Assembly (NCBI GenBank): GCA_963921825.1
Contig: OY997593.1
Location: 53,800,039 to 53,864,038, forward strand
Direction: 5' to 3'
DNA length: 64,000 bases
From: Erodium maritimum
Taxonomy: Eukaryota > Streptophyta > Magnoliopsida > Geraniales > Geraniaceae
The first letter of the stretch is position 1, and each line of letters opens with the position of its first letter. Below are positions 1-10,343 of this stretch, in pieces. Position numbers and translations under genes: made by a program. The notes under the pieces are model-generated. The model made no database searches. It was given only the letters and a program-made list of their open reading frames with translations, and had not been told where the DNA came from.

Positions 1-492
1 GACATCAACAAGCTTCCTTACCTTCGAAACATCATAATCGAGACTACGCGAATGTATCCATCTGTGCCTCTTTTACTACCACATGAATCATCTAAGGGGT
101 GTACGGTGGGAGGGTTTTACGTACCACGTGGCACCATACTGGTGGTAAACACATGGGCAATTCAAAATGATAACAAAGTATGGGTGGAGCCAACCAAGTT
201 TAAACCGGAGAGATTCGAAAGTATGGGTGAAAATGCAACGATGCGAGATGGATTCAAACTATTTCCATTCGGGGCCGGTCGGAGAGGTTGTCCCGGAGAA
301 GCTCTGGCGACTCGAGTTATGGGGTTGACACTGGGTTTGTTGATTCAGTGTTTTGATTGGGAAGGGGTTGATGGGAAGATGGTGGACATGAGAGAACATG
401 TTGGATTCAGTATGGGCAAGGCTGAGCCCTTACAGGCCATATGTACCCCTCGCCCTCCAATGCTTAACCTTCTATCTCAACTTTCAAATTAA
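1..492 (+). CDS. Cytochrome P450, CYP81-like, 3' terminal exon (partial)
   Basis: Frame 1 is open from the first base to TAA at 490-492, giving 163 C-terminal residues; the start and upstream exon lie outside the window. It shows the K-helix ExxR motif (ETTR, residues 14-17), the PERF motif (residues 69-72) and the haem-binding loop FPFGAGRRGCPG with the axial cysteine near residue 97. The wording around these motifs (HESSKGCTVGG, VPRGT, the GEALATR tail) resembles the plant CYP81 family of microsomal monooxygenases, which oxidise isoflavonoids, glucosinolates, lignans and related specialised metabolites; that assignment is from memory of the family. Substrate cannot be inferred. No frameshift or stop is seen, so this is probably the end of an intact gene. 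CYP81 genes usually have two exons, so this would be exon 2. Confidence 0.9.
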   Translation, partial: DINKLPYLRNIIIETTRMYPSVPLLLPHESSKGCTVGGFYVPRGTILVVNTWAIQNDNKVWVEPTKFKPERFESMGENATMRDGFKLFPFGAGRRGCPGEALATRVMGLTLGLLIQCFDWEGVDGKMVDMREHVGFSMGKAEPLQAICTPRPPMLNLLSQLSN

Positions 493-654
493 ACCATGGT
501 TTCAGTATTTGATATTTACATCATCAGATGAATAATGAAAGAATATACTTTGTTTGTTTTTTCAATCCGAAAAATAGTGTCAAATTTGTAGCCAAAGGTT
601 GAATATGCATTTTTTGTTCATCCATCATCTTCAACAACTTACATCCCATGCTTT

Positions 655-1370
655 TTTTTTTGAATAGGCAAATTTTTTCGTTAATAAACTCTCTTTTGAG
701 ATAAAAGAGGAAGAACACTACAAAAGGGCGATTCCTTAAGATGATCATATGCCATCTATACGGGAGATCAACTACAACAACAAACCGATAAAGAAGGTGC
801 AGATAAAAGTCACCAAGCGCACCAAGAAAGGCCAGACCAATCACCCCTGAAGAACCGGGCTATGCAACAACCACCAACCAAGAAAAGCCAACAAGGGGAG
901 CAAACACTCAAGAAACACTGCAAATGGTAGAGCAGCAAGAAAAGGCCACCAAGAAGGGCGGGCAAAGAAGACACACTGCTAACATAGTCAGAGTTGAACC
1001 TAACTCCCTGTATCATTAGTAACACTCAGTCCTAGCGAGAAGGAGTGAAATAAAAACGTCGGTGGTCAAGACCACAATCGACAGATACAGTAGCAATGAA
1101 GAATCATTGAGACACGCCACACCCAACAAATAAAACGAAAGGCTTGAGACCAAGAAACAGTCTTAAGGTCACGCCGGCGGCCAACACTACCACAAAGAAC
1201 CGGAAAGCTCGAACACCAAACAACGGGTCGAGAAGAAGTGAAGCCAATCGAATTAATGAAAGGATAGCGAGGGAGAGGAATTACCAAACAAAGATCGGTA
1301 GCCAGCGAGTCACACCACTGAGTCCAAGGAGTACCCGGATGGTCATGCTTTGTTACTAGGCATTTTCTGT
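655..1370 (-). mobile_element. Possible LINE 3'-end remnant
   Basis: Read on the minus strand, this stretch is T- and G-rich, without a long ORF, and ends in an A-run (the T-run near 650-662 on +), preceded by phrases such as TTTATTAACG. That is the usual look of a plant LINE 3' region. No convincing target-site duplication was found: only CAACTTA is shared by the two sides. The rest of 493-1399 shows nothing else. Confidence 0.25.
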
Positions 1371-1399
1371 TTATTCGTCGTCGTCGGCAACTTATATAA

Positions 1400-2146
1400 G
1401 AGCATTTACATCGTGCGGGTCAGGTCGCGCATCACGAATTAGAAACCGCAAAATTGTAGCTCGCAAGTCGCGATTCGCACGTCTTGGCATGCGTGAATCG
1501 CGACCCCCGATCCACAATTTTGTGGTTAGCGTTTCGGGTCACGCATCGTGACTTACAATAGTGAGTCGCGGTTCGTGGTGCGTGATTCATGGTCAGCCAC
1601 TCGGGCGCTAACACGTGGCTCGACTTAGTTTTTTTTTAAAATAATTAAAATGAATATGAAAAACATATAAAAATTAATTTTAAACCACTTTTAAATACCC
1701 CCTCCACATTCATCAAACCGCCAACACTTCTCTAAAATTTCACTCAAAAATCCGTTCAACAATGCCTATTTCCCCGGTAAATTGGGGTTCTTACATTAAT
1801 TAATTAATCTATGTATTATTTGGTATTTATTTAATTTATTTTTTATATTAATGAAAAGTTTAAGTTTAATTTGCATTTTAGTTAGTTGAATTTATTAATT
1901 TTATCTAAAAAATTCAATATTATTAGTATTTACTGTTTTAAATCTGAATTTAATAAATTCAGCAAAAGAATAATTAATTATTCAGTCAACATCTACTCAA
2001 CACTTCTGCAAACCATGATCCTCATACATGATCCCGTTGATGTGATCCTCTCTCAGTTTTAGGGGTTCGCATCACAAATCATCCTAATCACCACATGAAT
2101 CCCGAATCTTGATCCCCTATATGTGATCCTCTTGATGTACATGCTC
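1400..2146. mobile_element. PIF/Harbinger-like non-autonomous element (MITE-like)
   Basis: Imperfect terminal inverted repeats GAGCATTTACATC (from 1400) and GATGTACATGCTC (ending 2146) differ at one position. They are flanked on both sides by TAA (1397-1399 and 2147-2149), the 3-bp TTA/TAA target duplication typical of PIF/Harbinger transposons. The 747-bp interior has no transposase ORF. Its left part (1410-1610) is GC-rich with internal dyads; the right part is AT-rich. This is a structural call only; no family match was run. Confidence 0.55.
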
Positions 2147-2991
2147 TAAGTTATATTTTTCGATAGGGGTATGTATAAAGATGCAGAAATTTGACACGTT
2201 CAAACATATGTCCGATCCATGAACTACAACAAGGATACTAGTGGATAGTGAATCGATTTCGAATGAACCGATATTGACCCGTTGTCAAATTCTGAACCAA
2301 TATGATTTCTCATGTTTAGGCCATCCATCTCGTGAATGGATGTAGATATTTATAATCCAAGGGATAACATCCAGCCACGCATAAGGGAGAAAGGTCATAG
2401 TTTCTGTAAACAAAACCTAAATATGATTTACACATTTTCTGATACGCTATCCTCATCACTGTTATAGTAGCTCGTTTTTTTCCCACCCAATCGTCTCATT
2501 AATCGAGTCGTCATCTCCTACATCAAGTCATCACTCGTCAAAGGGAGGTTGCTCGTTTCCAAGCTGCGATCGTGCTAAATTGCTCAAGATTACATGTATT
2601 TAGTGTTGGCATATTATTTAAATGTCATAATAAAGATAAGACGTCATCATGATATAAGAGACCAAGATATTGGCCCATGTTTTTCACTATGAAAGCGCCT
2701 CATGCGCTTTCTACCTTCCCCTTTATATTCTCGCTTCTTCGATATTGGCAGACGTCATTATTGTCAAGATCGCGATTGGCTTGCAAGTAGTAATGGTGAT
2801 AGATACTAAAGACGAGGATTTGTGAGGATGAATCGTTCAGAGCACAGAGACTCGATTTCGTTTCATCTGATTAAGACTTGGAGTGGTCTCGCGATGTGAA
2901 ATTAGGAAGGATCGATTGTCGGGAATGGGACGATGGGTATTGTTGAGGTAGGTCTCGTCGTCACGCAGACATGCTTGACCTCCGAGATTAG
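2147..2991. other. Intergenic, no recognised gene
   Basis: Mixed-composition sequence without a long ORF. The last 170 bases become more GC-rich and may be the 5' leader of the ORF at 2992. No RNA gene or transposon end was recognised. Confidence 0.5.
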
Positions 2992-3882
2992 ATGGATGCT
3001 CGGAGGTTTCTAGGACCTTCGTACCGTGGATGGGCCGGGAATCACGTTCAGGGCCCTCGCTATGACGTCGTGTTTCGGGTCGGCCTTGATCTTGGGAGCA
3101 TAAGGGGACTCGTGGTGGGGCAGAGTAGGCTCAGCCTACCAGAAATTCCTTGCTCTGGTGACTTGTACAAATCAAACTCAGGTAGCAAAGGTAAGTTATG
3201 GTTTTCCTCCTACTTCCACTCCTTTTGTAACTTTGGTAGTGATTGGTGTCCAAGCCGCATCCTCTCCGGTATCACCGTTTCTTCTTCACCTACTGATGTT
3301 TCTCCGACCTCTTCTTTTCTTGTGGGTGCTTCATCTTCAGTTACTGCTCCTATTACACCAATAGCTACCTCCAATGATTTTTCTCTTTCCCGAGTTTCTA
3401 TGGTTAATTTGAAGCCTTCTTATGCCTCCATAATATCTTCGGTACCTTCTCTAAAGACCATGGGCGGGGACTCTATTGGACAGGGAGGTAGAGGGTCGGG
3501 AGGACCGAAAGTCCATATCGAACTTCCAAATCGATACTTTCCGATTTTCCTTATAAATTTCCCCAACTCCACTTCAGTTGAACATCTCAAGGCTATCTGT
3601 GCTCCTTTTGGGATCGTCACTATTGTTGATGCTAGCCCTAAACTTGCCACTAAAAGTCATCATTACGCCTTTGTTTATTTCAAACAGTCGAATGATGTAT
3701 CTCAAGTTGTGCCCACTTTACATGGTTCCCTTTCTTGGGGTAGGAGGATTCGAGCCAAAATGGGAAAGAAACATTTAAATGTCAGAACTTTTGTTTCTTC
3801 TCCCACAAGGACAGCTTCCCATATCCCGCCTAATGAGTTTCTTCTGCTAAGCTCTGTCCGACATCTTGCATATTATCGCTAG
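2992..3882 (+). pseudogene. RRM-like ORF, possible LINE ORF1 relic
   Basis: An uninterrupted 296-codon frame. The first ~90 residues are nondescript. Residues ~90-140 are Ser/Pro/Thr-rich. Residues ~180-255 resemble an RNA-recognition motif: a beta-1-like FPIFLINFP, a helix, and a beta-3-like YAFVYF that matches the RNP1 aromatic pattern. Plant non-LTR retrotransposons often encode ORF1 proteins with an RRM-type fold, so a retroelement origin is inferred. No apurinic endonuclease or reverse transcriptase follows: after 3882 the sequence decays, and at 4846 it is cut by the chromovirus. The start at 2992 is simply the first ATG of the frame. It could also be a captured host RNA-binding gene fragment; the function is not established. 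Confidence 0.35.
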
Positions 3883-4845
3883 CTCCTTGTTTTGATAAAA
3901 TGCCAGTGTTTAGTGTGATAGGCATTGCTACCACTTCCATCTAGGTTCACACTGTTAGAGATCTAGGGGGTGGATCCCCTCGACCTAGGAGAGCGCGCCT
4001 TTTTTGGTGTCTTACGAGGAACATATTGTTTGGGAAACTATTTATACTGACGATTGGAAAGTATTATGCTGACGATTCTTTTCCTTTTCAGATTGTGCAC
4101 AACGAATTTTGTCTGGGGGTGGCTTCACTGGGTAGACATCATCGGCCTTCTTTTCGTGTGCTGTAATAGAGACTATTGGGAAGCTTGGTTCGCTGGTTCC
4201 TTTCACCCTTGATTTTTGTCGACAACCAAAGTGTATAGGGCCTTGGCTCTTGTTCACGTGGTCGATATCACGGCTGGTAGTAGGGTGATCACTGCTAGGG
4301 GCCCGAGCATCTGTGTTGATGTGAATCATGAGCTTTTTCATATGGATACCTTGCATTATCTCCCTCACTCTTAGATGGTCGATTCGTGGATCAAGACTTG
4401 CACATAGAGTGGTCTCGTAGACCTGACCTCGGATCTGGCCTCATTTCCAGTCATAGATCCGACCTCTGTTCCGGCCACTAATCCGACCTTTGTCCTAAAC
4501 TCGGGAAGGAGTCCTAGTATACCTTTGTTGCATCATGTGCTCATCCGATTGAACATATTCTCCTAAAGTAGTGGTTTCGCCTGTTAGTGAAGGATTTCTG
4601 GGTCCTAAAGGTAACAAGTCGGACAAGTGGGCAGATCAAGTCTAAAACACCGATAAACCAGACACGAATTCAGAAATGAACTTATATGATGGTCTCGTAG
4701 GTGTACTGGTTCCTCTCTCTGAGTGGTCCCCATCGTCGCTCCAAGTCGGATTATATACTCTATCGGGTTACCAGCTCCAAAAACACGAGAGTGTTGGCCT
4801 CCGAGGTGGTAGAAGAGTACCATGGAAGATCTTGGTGGGACCACT
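3883..4845 (+). other. Decayed sequence left of the chromovirus insertion
   Basis: No intact ORF. Around 4430-4500 there are repeated TCCGACCT-type phrases, which would encode a Ser/Pro-rich stretch. Before the chromovirus inserted, this segment was contiguous with 15814 onward; the target site CCACT is at 4841-4845. Confidence 0.4.
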
Positions 4846-7839
4846 TGTAATAACCGCTCCCGGTCGAACCGGTGACTTTTAAGACAAGTTTGACTTTCTA
4901 CCGGAAAAGTCAACCGAGGACTCAGAAGGTCACTCGGGGCTTTTCCGGGGCCCAAAAAGCTTATCCGTCATCACAATTGGCTTAATTGGGCCGTTTCCAT
5001 TCATTTGAGTATAATATCGAAGGAAGTCAAATTTGGTCAAAACCGAGCTTTTTATCGAGTAAATGCATTTAATTTGGACTGTTGGATTTTAAATGGAAGA
5101 GAGTGGTCCTCCACAATGCCAAGTGTCACTAATGGCTTGGAGGAAAGGAAAGAGGCTCAAATGACATCTCTACCCTCACTAGTTGTCCATAAAAGGGATA
5201 AGAACTAAAGGGTTTTTGGTCTTTTTCACCTCTAGGTCTTTTAAGGCATTACATGACACAAATTCAGATTTATTCTCTAGTGGTAGCCGAAAATTGAGAG
5301 AGGAGGGAGAGCTTGGAGCTTCCATGGTGTCTTGAAGAGAAAGCAAGAGAAAAGAGTGACCTTTTGTATCAATCTCTACCCAAATCCTCTCCAAAATCCC
5401 TTCAACTTCATCAACTCATTCTCCTAGAGGTATGGATGCTCTCAACTCTCCATTTCATCTACTCTCATCTCTTGGGTTGTGTGGGTTTTTGACTTGAAGT
5501 TGATAAACTAGCTTTGTATTGGTTATTTGGAGAAGAAGTAGTGAAGTAGGAGGTTTGAATTGTGCTCTTGTTGAAGTTTTGATGAACCCATTGATGGTGT
5601 TGTTGTTGGGTGACTTTGGATGAACTTTTGGAGTTTTTCATTTGATTGTGATTTGGAGAATCCTTGGAAACTTTTTTATTTGTTGATTCCTACCATGGGT
5701 ACATAAGTTTTGGAGGTATTTGATTGTTTTGGGAGCTGGAAATGGTTAAAAATGGAGTTTGGTTGTGGATTTTCGGAGAAAAGGAGCTGGAGGTTGAAGA
5801 AGGGCGGAACTGCCCTGGAGCGTCACGGCTCCGTGAGGGAGACCGTGACGGCACACGTCACGGCTCCGTGACGTCTTCCGTGAGGGTCGGTGTCACGGCT
5901 CCGTGACAGTGCCCGTGACCGACCAGTTCAGGAGGTTTTTGAAGATTTTTTCCACCGTTTTGATCTTGATTTGGAGCTGAACTTTTGGAAGGGTTTTGGG
6001 GACTTTTGTTACTGTTAAGTAGAGTCTAATTAGAGTTGTTTTGTGTTCAAAGACCACAAGACCTTGAAGAACGAAGACCTTGCCGGTACCCGTGTGAAGA
6101 ACGGTGTGGTGACTATCGATTGTGACAACAGAGTATTAAGAGGAAGACCGCAAGGTAGGGAAAGTCTTAACTTCTTATTTAAACGCTTAGTATGCATGAT
6201 TAGGATAATAAAATCGGAAATGTCCTAGAATTGCCTATAGGATGCGAATAACTAGAATAATCGTATTTCAATTACTAATAAATGGATGAGTCTAGTATGC
6301 ATGCTTAGGATGATAATGATTAGTGAAGCTTGCTTTCAATACTTGGGAATTGATTTACTGGTAGAGAGGCTGTGAAGAGCTCTCGGATTAGTTGTGTGTT
6401 AGGTTCACATGCTTGGTTGCTAGTTATTAGGATAATATAAGAGTCTAATGAAACTAGATTAGCTTGTATGATTGAATGCTTAATTGATCGCTCACATGAT
6501 GGTTGATTGGTTGAATACTTAATTGGTTGATTGAGCGTTTGTGTTGATATAATTGTTGACTGAACGGATGATCGAGTATGACTGGTTGTGCCACGGGGTA
6601 CAATTAGGTGATCGATGTACCGCTGGTTCGTGACAAGTAAGTATAAGGTAAGTGTGGTGTGTTATTGGATGTTTTTGCTGTGATGAAAGTATGTTTTGAT
6701 GAGTGTTGATTGGTGGCTAATTTATGGTGTGTTTCCTTTATTCATGTTCTTGAATGGTTGTTGATTGGTTCGGTACTACACCGGGAAGGGGGGGGGGGGG
6801 CGGTAATCCGGTGCCGTGGTAAAGGTGGAGTTTGATAGATACAGTGAGATATTGGTTGAGTATTGGAGCCTGAGGGCATTTACTGGATATTACGGGTATG
6901 GATTATTTGTAGATCCTGTGGGATATTTATTGATTATTGGCAGATCCTGCGGGATATTTATTGATTTTTGGCAGATCTTGCGGGATATGGATTGATTATG
7001 AGCAGATCCTGCGGGATATTAATTAGATTACTTCTTGAGATATGGTTACTGAGGTTTCACCCAAGGACGTGCGTCCCAGTGGAGCACTACCTTGGTTCCC
7101 TATGACATATGGTCCTTTGGAGGCATTTCTGGGAATCCCGATGATAAGCGCCCATTTGGGATTGTTTCCGGTGCCCCGACGCATGTGCTTCCTCTGGACC
7201 GAGGGAAAATCTGATATGACATGGGTACTCTGGTGGATTAGAATTATGGGAACCGAAGTGATCCAAGAATCTATCCATGGATCAGAGGCTTGAGAAAGCA
7301 AGTGGTTGGCATGATATTAATTACTCCCATTTTACTCTTATCGATTCGTTATAGAACTTTTTATGAACTCTTTTAAGTTATTGTTATCTTTAAGAGTATG
7401 ACATTGTTATGATTATATATTTTATTAATTAGTGCTACATTGTTAACCGTATTATCATGCTATTTGTTTATCCGTTTAAACAGTTTAAGTATTGATCTAA
7501 AGGTGGAGTTATTGAGATTTTTCCTACTGAGCGTAAGCTCATCCCCTTTGTTTCTCTTACTGTTTTACAGAAGTACCAGATGTCTAGAGTGTGCAAGGCT
7601 TGGGAGCTTCAGCTCATTTTGGGATTTGTACTAGATTTGTGTTGTTCTTTCTTGTTAAACCTTTTATATCTTACTTTGTATATCGAGCCGTGACTCATTG
7701 AGGATTTCGAACATTTACTTATATCGATTTTGATGGAGTTTGTATGAGATTCGAGTATTTTATCAATCGTTTATTACTTAATTTATTTTAACTCGGGTCA
7801 CGTCTCGAGTCCGGTCAAAACCGGATTTGGGGCGTGACA
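4846..7839 (+). repeat. 5' LTR of chromovirus (2,994 bp)
   Basis: Begins TGTAATAACCGC and ends GGGGCGTGACA. Internal landmarks: a hairpin block around 5807-5925 with GTCACGG-CT-CCGTGAC units at 5857-5872 and 5892-5907; a donor-like AAG/GTAGGG at 6155; a run of 13 G at 6788-6800; a tandem CAGATCCTGCGGGATAT array around 6900-7020; the dyad TGAGCGTAAGCTCA at 7528-7541; and an acceptor-like TTTTACAG ending at 7570. The same landmarks recur in most of the related LTRs of this window. Confidence 0.92.
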
Positions 7840-7842
7840 ATT

Positions 7843-7861
7843 TGGTATCAGAGCCTGGTTT
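7843..7861 (+). promoter_or_regulatory. Primer binding site, initiator tRNA-Met type
   Basis: TGGTATCAGAGCCTGGTTT starts three bases after the 5' LTR. TGGTATCAGAGC is the classic complement of the 3' end of plant initiator tRNA-Met, used to prime minus-strand DNA synthesis. Confidence 0.9.
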
Positions 7862-9123
7862 CAATTGAAACAGGTTGTAAATTTTGAACTTGTTTTCAAA
7901 ACCTCGGACCAACGTCAGTAGGTGGGTAGAGTTAGGAGGTCTAAGTTGTGTACTCAGTGATGCAGGTAAAGACATTGATGCATAGAGTGAGAACGACTTG
8001 AACCTTGTTGATTTCAATGGTTGTTTGAATTTAAATCTTTTGCTTGCAATGGTTACATCGCTTGAGTGGTATCCTTACCCTATGGACTGTGATGTACAGT
8101 GATCAGGGAAACCAACTGGTTGAGATCGGTATTGGGTTAACGAGCAAGGATGGAATCGTACTGTATGGTGTTGAATAAATTATCTGTTGAGTGTATACCA
8201 CCGTATTGGTCGTTTCATGTTGTTCAAGTCGAAGGGTTGAGTGATTGAGGTATTGAAGATATTGGAAATTGGTTTTATTGGAGTGTTACTATCGGAGTGA
8301 TGATTGACCGAAGGGTGAACTTATGGAAGGATTGAACTGTTTAGATTTGGAAATTGTTTGAGTGTCGACTCAGGGATGATGTTGAGAGCCATTTGAGGAA
8401 TCAAGGTTGAAAAGATGGTCCAATTGGGATGACTTTCGAGGGGAGTAGAAATGGAGTTTTGCGTGCATCCTCTTTGATCGTGTGTGTACTTTACGAAGCA
8501 TGAGAAATCTATGTATTGATTGTGTTGTGTACGTTGCAGAGCATGAGAATTCTTTGTATTGAATAACTTGTGAAAATTGATTGGTAAATGTCCCGTTTAA
8601 ACGGAGGGTTAGTGGAAAATACGAATAGGTCATGCCGAATTTTCTGTAAAACTGAATTGGTTGTTCTATCACGGGTTGACTCAGGGGCGCCACTGTAGTC
8701 AAACGTGATGGTGGGATGTCAAGTGGTTACAACGAGGTTCGGGGACGCCTGAACCAAGTTGTAACGATGCGAGATTAACTCGATTATTTTGATTAAAGAT
8801 AAGTAACTTGAGGAAGGAGAAAATCTGTGATAAGAGGATTAAGGACTTAATTTCAAACGGTTTGCTTTGTGCTTTCCACCCTAGTGATGGGTGTGTTTGT
8901 GTGTGAATTTTGCCTCCTGCGGGAGTTGGTTGCATTACTTGTTTTCTGTGTGAGACGCACGATGTGCGGACTTCTTAATCTATATAAGTACTATATACGA
9001 CTTATCTACTTACCCCGATCCAATTAGGATCCGTTGAGGCGCACGAGAACGTCCCTTTTGCTTAAATCGCGTCGATAGTGTTGATTTGAGTTTGAACTGT
9101 ACGTATTACTGCAGCGAGCTTTC
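7862..9123 (+). other. Chromovirus untranslated leader
   Basis: About 1.26 kb between primer site and gag without a long ORF. Part of it (about 8690-8770, including the phrase GGTTCGGGGACGCCTGAACC) is recognisable on the minus strand of the 42071-51017 element near 47465-47600, so the leader is shared between the two families. Confidence 0.6.
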
Positions 9124-10343
9124 GTGATGCCACATGTCTATGTCCCGAGGGGAACCAGGAGTCGCCCAGCTATGGGGCAGAGTCAGTCACCAGCTGTTGG
9201 ACTGGCAGGGGCAGCTAGCGCCCAGGGTGCTGCTTCCACAGAGCACCAGAGTTTTGAGGTTGGACCACCAGGGTCACCAGTGAGAGATACTCCAGCCGCA
9301 GAGCCGGCTCAGACTACCCTTATTGATGAGGTGGTACGTGCAGTGCTAGCAACACTCAGTGCTCAGCAGGAGGCCACGACACAGGCGATAGAGCCCATGC
9401 CTACCATTGAGGCAGTCGCCGTCGAGAGGCCAGGACAGATGGATAGCTACACAGCTCAGGGGCTTCGTGCTTTCCATCGTTTGGGTACACCGACTTTCTC
9501 TGGGAGTGCTGACTCTGAGGCAGCAGTTTTATGGTTGGAGCGGATCACTCGCAACCTTGACACGTCCGACATTTCTGAGGGACGTCTGAGAGTTTCCTTC
9601 TCCACCTTCCAGCTTGAGGGTGAGGCTTTTTACTGGTGGCAGTCGGTGCAGAACAGAGTTGGTTAGGATTTTGAGCTCTTCAGTCGGCTGTTTCTGGAGC
9701 AGTACTTTCCGCGATCGGTTCGGGATGATCGATGCCAGCTGTTCATGAATCTGCGGAAGAGGGGGATGACAGTAGCTGAGTATGCGGCGAGGTTCTTATT
9801 CTTGTCCCGCTTCGCACCCGAGATGGTGCAGACAGAGGACAGTCGTTGCAGACGATTCGAGCGTGGGCTCCTTCCTGCTATTGCGGATCGGATTATTGTT
9901 TTGAGGACAGAGGTGTACTCTACTCTGGTTGACCAGGCCTTAGCAGTGGAGAGGCATTTTCGCGAGACCGCCAGAGAGCGAGACGTCAGGCCGAGACCGA
10001 GTGGTTTCCTCAGGCCAGCAGAGAGGCGTGATGCTAGACGATAGAGGACTTCTGGGTACTTCCAGCCACAGTTTCAGCAGAGTGGCATGCGCAGAGGAGC
10101 AGCAGTGGCATCAGTTGGACCTGCTGCGTTGACACAGTTCTGTCCTACATGCAGACAGCAAGGACATTTGGCCCGAGACTGCCTGAGAGGCAGAGGACCA
10201 GCAGAGCGACCGATGGATCGCCCACAGGGGTTTGGTGAGAGGCAGCGTGTTGATGATCAGACTTGTTACCAGTGCGGCCGGCAGGGACACTTGTCTTTCG
10301 CTTGTCCCGACCGGATCGGAGTTGTACCTCCACCGAGGCCACA
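9124..10343 (+). pseudogene. gag: Chromovirus gag (broken)
   Basis: Gag forms the virus-like particle and packages the element RNA in the cytoplasm. Frame 1 holds the retrotransposon-gag fold (around TFSG, then EGEAFYWWQ, LFLEQYFP and MTVAEYAARF) followed by two CCHC zinc knuckles: CPTCRQQGHLARDC near 10141 and CYQCGRQGHLSFAC near 10264. TAG stops at 9664-9666 and 10042-10044 interrupt it. Near 10340 the reading passes from frame 1 to frame 3. In related elements gag and pol form one continuous frame, so this is read as a small indel rather than programmed frameshifting. ATG 9124 is the first ATG after the leader; the product begins with the VPRGTR phrase seen in related elements. Confidence 0.88.

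Noticed and set aside
7042..7293. ORF repeated in three LTR copies (also 15069-15293 and 29250-29579), with a mirror ORF on the minus strand
   Set aside because: The copies are homologous LTR DNA, so shared openness follows from repeat identity. There is no known domain, and an open frame on both strands of the same DNA suggests composition rather than coding.
9664..10044. Read-through or programmed recoding at gag TAG stops
   Set aside because: The element has many other stops in pol and a truncated LTR, so simple decay explains them.
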